Source of the DNA: an uncultured Polyangiaceae bacterium
GTDB lineage: Bacteria > Myxococcota_A > Polyangia > Polyangiales > Polyangiaceae
DNA: 10,790 nt
Reading direction: 5' to 3'
NCBI GenBank assembly: GCA_938004815.1
Contig: CALKVR010000688.1
Span: forward strand, 1-10,790
Shown here: positions 6,122 to 10,790 of the stretch, one piece after another
How positions within the stretch are numbered: position 1 is the first letter of the stretch
How the letters are laid out: every line of letters starts with the position of its first letter
The notes under the pieces: model-generated
Told to the model about the DNA's origin: nothing
The model's database searches: none
What the model saw: only the letters and a program-made list of their open reading frames with translations
Position numbers and translations under genes: made by a program

Positions 6122-6868
6122 GTGACCGATGCCGCTGTCGTCTTCGATTTCGCCCAGGTGCTTCCAGGCCGCTTTCACATGCCGGCGCGCATGACGGCGC
6201 TCCCGCTCGCCGGCGGCGGGGTCGCGCTCGTTTCCCCCATCCCCATCGATGATGCGCTGGCCAGTCGGGTCGAGGCGCTCGGCCCCGTGCGCTACCTGGT
6301 CGCGCCCAACTTGCTGCACCACCTCTACCTGGGCGCGGCGCAGGCGCGCTGGCCTTCGGCCCGCGTTCTCGCGCCGGATTCGCTTCGGGCGAAGCGCCCC
6401 GACCTCACGATCGATGGCGCGCTCGAGGACGGCTTGCCGGATGATCTCTCGGCGAGCGTGGAGGCGGTCAAGATCGACGGCGCGCCCACGGTCGACGAGC
6501 ACGTGCTGTTTCACCGGGCGTCGGCGACGCTGGTGGTCACCGACCTCTTGTTTCACGTCGTCCGCCCGCGGGGGCTCGTCGCGCACGTCGCCCTCTGGCT
6601 GGTCGGGTGCCGCGGGCGCCTCGCACAGAGCCGCGCGTGGCGTCTCTTCGTCAAAGATCGCGCGGCGGCGGCCCGGAGCGCCCGCACGTTGATGGGCCTC
6701 GACTTCGATCGCCTCGTCCCGGCCCACGGGGACGTGATCGACCTTGGCGCGCGGCCTCAGGTCGAGCGTGCGCTCGCGTGGATGCTGTCGGGCGAGGCGT
6801 TGCTCGCGCCCGGTCGTGGCGGCGCGACCGAGCGCTCACGCTCGCTGACCCGCTTGGTCCAAAAATAG
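6122..6868 (+). CDS. DUF4336 domain protein (metallo-beta-lactamase-like fold)
   Basis: This is a 248-residue cytoplasmic protein. DUF4336 signatures are LVAPNLLHHLYL at 59-70 (His66, His67), WPSARVLAP at 77-85, EHVLFHRASATLVVTDLLFHV at 126-146 and VPAHGDVI at 199-206. These correspond to the HH, D and terminal HGD positions of the metallo-beta-lactamase-like fold of this family, whose reaction is unknown. The start is GTG at 6122, fixed by GAGGTGA at 6112-6118. The domain ends near residue 222, and the last 25 or so residues are a Ser/Arg/Gly-rich tail. The 3' end overlaps the opposite-strand PQ-loop gene by 112 bases. Two operators upstream indicate control by the divergent MarR protein, so it may handle the ligand that MarR senses. 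Confidence 0.82.
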   Translation: MTDAAVVFDFAQVLPGRFHMPARMTALPLAGGGVALVSPIPIDDALASRVEALGPVRYLVAPNLLHHLYLGAAQARWPSARVLAPDSLRAKRPDLTIDGALEDGLPDDLSASVEAVKIDGAPTVDEHVLFHRASATLVVTDLLFHVVRPRGLVAHVALWLVGCRGRLAQSRAWRLFVKDRAAAARSARTLMGLDFDRLVPAHGDVIDLGARPQVERALAWMLSGEALLAPGRGGATERSRSLTRLVQK

Positions 6869-7101
6869 ACGAACAGGCCGACGAGCGCAGCGGCGCTGAG
6901 CGCCGCGTTGGTGATGATGAACGGCACGCTGTCGAGCAGGACGCTGTAGACGAGAAACCCCGTAGAAGCGAGGCATTGTCCGACGAAGAGCCAGGGCGAC
7001 ACACCCTCGTTGGAACGCACGCGCCACTGCCGGTGGATCTGCACGGCGATCGTCGTGATGAGGACGGTCGAGCTCGCGTAGCCGACGAGGTCGGGAGACA
7101 T
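6757..7101 (-). CDS. SemiSWEET/PQ-loop-like small transporter
   Basis: This 114-residue protein has three hydrophobic helices at about 4-20, 38-56 and 61-81, the triple-helix bundle of SemiSWEET transporters, which dimerise to move sugars or other small solutes through the inner membrane. Supporting signs are VQIHRQW followed by RSNEGVSPWLFVGQ in the loop and start of helix two, ASTGFLVYS, and the conserved Asn in IITNA at 62-66. The canonical Pro of the PQ motif is Val20 here (V-Q). The C-terminal tail from residue 82 is a basic and Ser/Pro-rich extension of about 33 residues beyond the usual 85-95. ATG 7101 is preferred over an upstream in-frame ATG because helix one begins there. The gene overlaps the convergent DUF4336 gene and is divergent from the SDR gene. 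Confidence 0.72.
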   Translation of the reverse strand: MSPDLVGYASSTVLITTIAVQIHRQWRVRSNEGVSPWLFVGQCLASTGFLVYSVLLDSVPFIITNAALSAAALVGLFVYFWTKRVSERERSVAPPRPGASNASPDSIHASARST

Positions 7102-7173
7102 CTGTGGGCCGCAGCAGCAAGCGGCGCGCCATTCGCGCTCGAGCCTGGCGCGGCGCTTGCCGTTACGCACGGG

Positions 7174-8130
7174 ATGGCGAAGTCACTCGTTGAATCGGTG
7201 GTCGTGATCACGGGGGCGTCGAGCGGCATCGGGCGGGAGACAGCGCTCAAGATGGCGGACGCCGGCGCCAAGCTCGTCCTGGCCGCGCGCGACGAGCGCG
7301 CCCTCGAAGAGGTGGTCGGGCTCTGCGAGGCGCGCGGCACCGAGGCCATCGCCGTGCCCACCGATGTCGCCGCCGAGGCAGAAGTCGACGCGCTCGCCAA
7401 GCAAGCGGTGCAGGCGTTCGGCCGGATCGACGTGTGGATCAACGACGCCGCCACCTACATGATGGGCCGCGCCGACCAGGTCCCCTGCCACTCGGTGCGG
7501 CGTCTCTTCGACGTCAACGTCATGGGCGTCGTCCACGGCTCGCTCGCCGCGCTCGGGCACTTTCGAGAGCATAACAAAGGCGTCATTATCAACGTCGGGT
7601 CCGTCGCCGGCAAGGTGCCCTACGCCATGGCTTCGGCCTATTGCGCGAGCAAGCACGCCGTCCACGGGTTCACCGAGGCGCTGCGCCAGGAGCTCGCCAC
7701 CACGCAGATCCGCGCCTGCCTGGTCGTGCCCGCGACGGTCGACACCCCGCTCTTCGAGCACGCCGCCAACTACACCGGCAGGACGATCGAAGCGATGCGG
7801 CCCATCTACCCCGCCGAGAAGGTGGCCGACGCCATCGTCGACTGCGCGCTCCATCCGCGCCGCGAGGTGCTCGTCGGGGCCGCGCCGCGCGTCCTCGCCG
7901 CGATGTCGAGCACGATGCCTGGCCTCCTGGGACGAATGGAGCCCAGGGTCATCGAGCGAGAGCACCTCGGCTCGCGCCCGCGCGGCGCCTCGAGCGGAAA
8001 CCTCTACCTGCCCGAGGAGCCGCATGAAGGCACGGGGCACTGGCGTGAGCGCAAGCCATCGTTCGACATCCGGCGCATCAAGGATTGGCTGTTCGGCGTG
8101 GGCAGGCGCCTGCCGAGCTTCGCCAAGTAG
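7174..8130 (+). CDS. SDR family oxidoreductase (short-chain dehydrogenase)
   Basis: This is a 318-residue protein with a classical SDR core. The nucleotide-binding motif TGASSGIG is at 13-20. AARDER at 37-42 places a basic residue after strand two, suggesting NADP(H). D64 is the adenine-site Asp; NDAA at 90-93 replaces the usual NNAG. Asn115, catalytic Ser143 (GSVAG), Tyr156 and Lys160 (YCASK) complete the tetrad. PATVDTPLF at 186-194 is the usual PG-motif region with PA. Beyond the approximately 250-residue core lies a C-terminal extension (260-318), basic and ending in an amphipathic segment (RRIKDWLFGVGRR), as in membrane-associated SDRs of the DltE/YqjQ-like group. The substrate is unknown. 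ATG 7174 has no strong ribosome site; the frame is open upstream but without SDR similarity. Confidence 0.88.
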   Translation: MAKSLVESVVVITGASSGIGRETALKMADAGAKLVLAARDERALEEVVGLCEARGTEAIAVPTDVAAEAEVDALAKQAVQAFGRIDVWINDAATYMMGRADQVPCHSVRRLFDVNVMGVVHGSLAALGHFREHNKGVIINVGSVAGKVPYAMASAYCASKHAVHGFTEALRQELATTQIRACLVVPATVDTPLFEHAANYTGRTIEAMRPIYPAEKVADAIVDCALHPRREVLVGAAPRVLAAMSSTMPGLLGRMEPRVIEREHLGSRPRGASSGNLYLPEEPHEGTGHWRERKPSFDIRRIKDWLFGVGRRLPSFAK

Positions 8131-8203
8131 GGGGCCGGGCGGGGCGACGCGACGCGCCGAATCGGTGATGGGGGTCGCGAAGCCCGACCACTCATCGCTC
8201 TCG

Positions 8204-8440
8204 ATGCGCAGGCAATGCCCGACCTTTCTCCTCGTCGCGGTGCTCGTCGCGTGCGCCGATGAGACCGATGACGACGAACGCGCCCGCGAGACCGAGGCCG
8301 ACGAGTACTGCGAAGTCTACCTCGGCGGCGGCTGCAGCCCGGACGAGGCGTACGCCGAGTGCCGCGCTTGCTACATTGCGTGCGGCGAGCCCTGCCGCGC
8401 CAACGCAGCGTGCGGGAACACCGAGTTCGCCTGCGAGTAA
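8204..8440 (+). CDS. Small cysteine-rich lipoprotein
   Basis: This is a 78-residue protein. Residues 1-16 form a short lipoprotein signal (MRRQ then a hydrophobic run) with the lipobox LVAC, lipidated Cys17. After it come an acidic linker (TDDDERARETEADE) and a compact domain holding eight cysteines (36, 44, 53, 56, 60, 64, 70, 77), enough for four disulfides. The acid residues right after Cys17 (Ala-Asp-Glu) leave inner- or outer-membrane sorting uncertain. The type is common in myxobacteria, which carry many such proteins of unknown role. An in-frame ATG at 8168 would add 12 residues, but the lipobox position favours 8204; neither start has a clear Shine-Dalgarno sequence. It is convergent with the SnoaL-like gene 24 bases downstream. 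Confidence 0.65.
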   Translation: MRRQCPTFLLVAVLVACADETDDDERARETEADEYCEVYLGGGCSPDEAYAECRACYIACGEPCRANAACGNTEFACE

Positions 8441-8464
8441 CTCGCTCTCGTACTCTTTCGAGCG

Positions 8465-8920
8465 TCAGGCCGCGGCGGACGCCGCCTGGTTGATGTCCAT
8501 CAACAGGCGAACCGAATCGGCGTAGGTGGTGCCGCGGCTGCACCGGCCGCCCTTGATCTCGAGCACCTCGCAGAACGACGGCGGCTCGATGGGCGGCGGA
8601 CGGTTGGAGCTCGAAGTGCCGCGCAACGGGGGAGGCGTCGAGAGCCTTTTCTGCACATGGCGGATCCCGCACTCGGCGATGACGACGAGACCAGCGTCGT
8701 GAACCGCGCGGACCTCGAGCTGAGCGCTCGGGGTGCCCTCGACGAGGCTGCGGAACGAGGCGATCACCGCGTTGGTGCCGCGCACGCGCTCGTCGCGCGA
8801 AGCGTGGAGCCACTCGACGTCGGGGGCCAGCATCGCGCTGATCCACTCCCAGTCGCGACGGTTGAAGGCGTCGTAGTAGCAGCGGACCCAGTCTGTGTTG
8901 CTCTGCTTCGGCGTCGTCAC
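8465..8920 (-). CDS. SnoaL-like / NTF2-family protein
   Basis: This 151-residue protein carries the cone-shaped a+b NTF2 pattern. The N-terminal helix VRCYYDAFNRRDWEWISAMLAPDVEW at 12-37 is followed by RGTNAVIASFRSLVEG at 48-62, then strands LEVRAVHDAGLVVIAECGIRH at 69-89 and FCEVLEIKGGRCSRGTTYAD at 117-136. Family members include polyketide cyclases, isomerases and many binding proteins, so no reaction can be assigned. A proline/serine-rich insert (about 92-116) lengthens the loop between strands. The GTG at 8920 is chosen because GGAGGAG lies six bases upstream on the minus strand (8927-8933); an in-frame ATG at 8980 lacks this and precedes no family similarity. No partner gene is adjacent on the same strand. 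Confidence 0.78.
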   Translation of the reverse strand: MTTPKQSNTDWVRCYYDAFNRRDWEWISAMLAPDVEWLHASRDERVRGTNAVIASFRSLVEGTPSAQLEVRAVHDAGLVVIAECGIRHVQKRLSTPPPLRGTSSSNRPPPIEPPSFCEVLEIKGGRCSRGTTYADSVRLLMDINQAASAAA

Positions 8921-9071
8921 GGTGGTCTCCTCCAAGCACGGCCCGGGCCACAGGCTCGTCACATGGCTCGAGGTGCTCATCCCCGCAGATTTCGAGGTTG
9001 AGCTCAGATTCGGTCGGCGTTGTGTGATGGTCGCATGGATCGGGTTCGACCCGGAGCGGATCCTCGGTGCA

Positions 9072-9090
9072 CCGGGCACCCATGGCCCGG
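9072..9090 (-). terminator. Possible hairpin terminator after the lipoprotein operon
   Basis: CCGGGC and GCCCGG form a perfect 6-bp G/C stem with a 7-base loop, 14 bases beyond the stop (9104-9106) of the minus-strand lipoprotein gene. No T-tract follows on the minus strand, so it may be a processing or factor-assisted signal rather than a classical terminator. The rest of the 183-base gap between 8920 and 9104 shows no gene or convincing promoter. Confidence 0.3.
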
Positions 9091-9103
9091 GACCTACACG
9101 GGT

Positions 9104-9673
9104 CTACTGTGTGGTCTGGACAGGCGCGGGCTGAGGAGGCGGCGGCGCGGCCGAAGGCACCGGGTCCGGAGACGGCAAGATCGCGGTCGGGCACTCGCGG
9201 TTGATGTCCCCGATGATCGCCGACTCCTGGGTCTCCACCTGCGCAAACGCTTCGGTCTTCTTGTCGACCAGCCCTTTGTCACCCCGGGCGAGGGCCACCG
9301 ACAGCTCTTCGGCCAAGGTGGCCTGAACCCGCAGCGACCCAACGTAGAAGCCCCCGAGCCGCAGCAGCGCCTCGTCGGCGAGGACGGTTCGCTCGAGCTC
9401 GTCGGCGACCCGGTTGAGGGCGTTCTTCATCGCCATCAGCTCGCTCTCGCCGGCCGCCTTCGCCTTGTCGGCCTCGTTGTCGACGTGCTGAACCCCGCCG
9501 TTGATGACTGCGATCAGGAGCGCGCACTGCGACTCCTTGCTCGGCAGCGCGACCTGCTGCCCCTGGTCCTCCGGCGCCGGTCCCGCCCCCTGCACGTTCG
9601 CCTGCCCACTGCTGCATGCCGCAACCAGCAGCGCGATGCCCGCAACCATCAGCCCCAAAGGTCGGCCTGGCAT
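9104..9673 (-). CDS. Predicted helical lipoprotein, function unknown
   Basis: This is a 189-residue protein. A signal peptide with lipobox LVAAC ends at Cys20, followed by SSGQ, compatible with outer-membrane sorting. After a Gly/Pro/Gln linker, residues about 48-160 are mostly long helices, including QCALLIAVINGGVQHVDNE at 49-67, a Lys/Ala/Glu-rich coiled stretch at 68-100, and AEELSVALARGDKGLVDKKTEAFAQVETQE at 121-150. Cys50 and Cys161 may pair and bracket the helical domain. The C-terminal 28 residues are Pro/Ala-rich, a possible spacer to cell wall or partner. I do not recognise a named family; similar lipoproteins occur in myxobacteria. The ATG at 9673 has GGAGGG upstream and lies inside the end of the preceding propeller gene (25-base overlap), so the two are translationally coupled. 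Confidence 0.75.
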   Translation of the reverse strand: MPGRPLGLMVAGIALLVAACSSGQANVQGAGPAPEDQGQQVALPSKESQCALLIAVINGGVQHVDNEADKAKAAGESELMAMKNALNRVADELERTVLADEALLRLGGFYVGSLRVQATLAEELSVALARGDKGLVDKKTEAFAQVETQESAIIGDINRECPTAILPSPDPVPSAAPPPPQPAPVQTTQ

Positions 9674-10053
9674 GCCTTGCCCTCCGTCGCGAGCGCCACC
9701 GCGCCCAAGCCCATACCTCGAAAGTCGTCTTCCCACATCAACCTGCCGTCGAAGGAGTAGCAGCGAACCTCGCCCGCGCCCCCCACGAAGATCCGGCCCC
9801 GATCGACGAGGAGCGTGTCGGCGGCCGGGATCGTGGCTTGCCAGGAGAGCGCGCCGGTCGCGAGATCGACGCGAGCGAGGAAATTCCGCGTCAAGAGGAA
9901 CCCCCCGCCCTCTTCGACCACGACCCGGACGGCCGCGTTCGAGCCGGTGTCCCAGGCCCAGAGCCGCTTGCCCGTCTCGGGGTCGATGCCGAACCCCTTG
10001 CCGCCGAAGCCAGCGATGAGGGGCGGCTGCCCGGACGCCGTGCGGTAGCTCAT
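9649..10053 (-). CDS. Short PQQ-like beta-propeller repeat protein
   Basis: This 134-residue protein has no signal peptide. About three PQQ-like repeats are visible: GFGIDPETGKRLWAWDTGS at 21-38, LARVDLATGALSWQATIPA at 59-77 and VRCYSFDGRLMWEDDF at 96-111, each with the D-x-x-T/D-G-x-x-x-W pattern, separated by strands such as FLLTRN and IFVGG. Full propellers need seven or eight blades and about 350 residues, so this is a partial propeller that could dimerise or pack against a partner; alternatively it is a decayed fragment, although its frame and ribosome site are intact. AAGGAGG (10057-10063) lies close upstream of the ATG at 10053. It overlaps the lipoprotein gene by 25 bases, suggesting a joint role. 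It is divergent from argG across 66 bases. Confidence 0.75.
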   Translation of the reverse strand: MSYRTASGQPPLIAGFGGKGFGIDPETGKRLWAWDTGSNAAVRVVVEEGGGFLLTRNFLARVDLATGALSWQATIPAADTLLVDRGRIFVGGAGEVRCYSFDGRLMWEDDFRGMGLGAVALATEGKACQADLWG

Positions 10054-10119
10054 GACCCTCCTTAACCCCTTCGAGGTCCGGACGACAGGTCGCGCCGCCC
10101 ATGCTAATCGGGCCGCCCG

Positions 10120-10790
10120 ATGAGCCGCATCTACCGCTCCCTCCCGCCCAAAGGCACCAAGGTCGGCCTCGCCTTCTCCGGTGGCCTCGACACGCGTTGC
10201 GCCGTGCTCTGGCTCGCCGAGCAGGGCCTCGAGGTGCACGCGTACACCGCCGACCTGAACCAGCCCGACGAGGCGAACTGCGCCGACATTCCGCCGATCG
10301 CCATGGCCCACGGCGCCAAGGCGGCCAAGCTGATCGACTGCCGCGAGGCGCTCGCGCGCGAGGGGCTGATCGCGATCCAGTGCGGCGCGTTCCACCTGTC
10401 GACGGGCGGGAAAAAATACTTCAACACGACGCCGCTCGGCCGCGCCGTGACCGCCACCTCCATCGTGCGGGCGATGCGCGCCGACGACGTGCACGTCTTC
10501 GGCGACGGCAGCACCCACAAGGGCAACGACATCCAGCGCTTCTACCGGTACGGCGCGTTCGTCGATCCCGACCTGAAGATCTACAAGCCGTGGCTCGATC
10601 CGAAGTTCGTCGATGCGTTCGGCGGCCGCAAAGAGATGAGCGAGTACCTCGCAGAGCGAGGCAAGCCCCACCCGGCCGGCGTCGAAAAGGCGTACTCGAC
10701 CGACTCGAACATGCTCGGGGCCACCCACGAGGCCAAGGACCTCGAGTACCTCGACAAGGGCATCCGCATCGTGCAGCCGATCATGGGCGC
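10120..10790 (+). CDS. argG: Argininosuccinate synthase, N-terminal half (3' end outside window)
   Basis: The visible 223 residues follow the long E. coli-type ArgG (about 447 residues) closely. The ATP pyrophosphatase loop AFSGGLDT is at 18-25. It is followed by YTADLNQPDE, IDCREAL, IQCGAFHLSTGG, YFNTTPLGRAVT, FGDGSTHKGNDIQRFYRYG, IYKPWLDPKF, EKAYSTDSNMLGATHEAKDLEYL and IVQPIMG. The enzyme joins citrulline and aspartate with ATP to form argininosuccinate in cytoplasmic arginine synthesis. After SGGLDT the usual Ser is Arg26. ATG 10120 starts directly before the conserved IYRSLP segment; there is no clear Shine-Dalgarno sequence. The 66-base divergent gap has only a weak -10-like GCTAAT at 10103-10108, so expression may start close to the ATG. 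No ARG box was recognised. Confidence 0.95.
   Translation, partial: MSRIYRSLPPKGTKVGLAFSGGLDTRCAVLWLAEQGLEVHAYTADLNQPDEANCADIPPIAMAHGAKAAKLIDCREALAREGLIAIQCGAFHLSTGGKKYFNTTPLGRAVTATSIVRAMRADDVHVFGDGSTHKGNDIQRFYRYGAFVDPDLKIYKPWLDPKFVDAFGGRKEMSEYLAERGKPHPAGVEKAYSTDSNMLGATHEAKDLEYLDKGIRIVQPIMG

Noticed and set aside
6607..7173. Upstream in-frame extension of the SDR gene
   Set aside because: It overlaps the DUF4336 and PQ-loop genes and is Arg-rich; the Rossmann fold starts right after ATG 7174.
8443..8464. CGCTC/GAGCG inverted repeat between the convergent lipoprotein and SnoaL-like genes
   Set aside because: A five-base stem with a 12-base loop is expected by chance in this GC-rich DNA.
9020..9760. 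Long plus-strand open frame opposite the lipoprotein gene
   Set aside because: It lacks motifs and ribosome site, while the minus strand shows a lipobox, a Shine-Dalgarno sequence and a coherent helical protein.
1..10790. tRNA, rRNA, CRISPR, transposase, phage or toxin-antitoxin genes, and FNR/NnrR dyad boxes (TTGAT-N4-ATCAA)
   Set aside because: I looked on both strands and saw none; base composition is even across the window, so there is no sign of a recently acquired island.

Overview
The window is GC-rich, gene-dense bacterial DNA in which every intergenic gap is under 200 bases. It looks like a Myxococcota/Polyangia-type (deltaproteobacterial) chromosome. The reasons are a secreted protein resembling the AgmX/PglI C-terminal domain, a cysteine-rich small lipoprotein, a second lipoprotein behind a mini PQQ-like propeller, and very strong G/C third-position bias. 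This assignment is inference from gene style, not from a marker gene.

Region 1 (2-4447, + strand) is a tight array of redox and membrane genes, probably one operon: the C-terminal end of a Rieske [2Fe-2S] protein, a two-helix membrane peptide (DUF6755-like), a TDT/TehA-type transporter, a hemerythrin HHE protein, an NnrS-family protein split by a frameshift near 2471-2480, a YwiC-like membrane protein and a VOC/glyoxalase-fold protein. NnrS, hemerythrin and YwiC are families repeatedly tied to nitric oxide or anaerobic nitrogen-oxide respiration. The array therefore looks like an accessory module of a Rieske/cytochrome b respiratory complex whose main genes lie upstream of the window.

Region 2 (4468-5547) holds a divergent pair: a three-helix membrane protein (-) and a secreted, highly charged AgmX/PglI-like protein (+).

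Region 3 (5552-7101) has a MarR-family regulator (-) divergent from a DUF4336 protein (+). Two near-identical 16-bp palindromes 22 bp apart sit between them and are very likely the operators. The DUF4336 gene converges on, and overlaps by 112 bp, a SemiSWEET/PQ-loop-like gene (-).

Region 4 (7174-8920) contains a short-chain dehydrogenase (+), a cysteine-rich lipoprotein (+) and a SnoaL/NTF2-like protein (-).

Region 5 (9104-10790) contains a two-gene minus-strand operon (PQQ-like mini-propeller, then lipoprotein) divergent from argG, which runs off the right edge.

No tRNA, rRNA, CRISPR array, IS element or phage gene was seen. No clearly new defence or mobile system was found. The most useful leads are the NO-linked operon, the broken nnrS and the tandem MarR operator.
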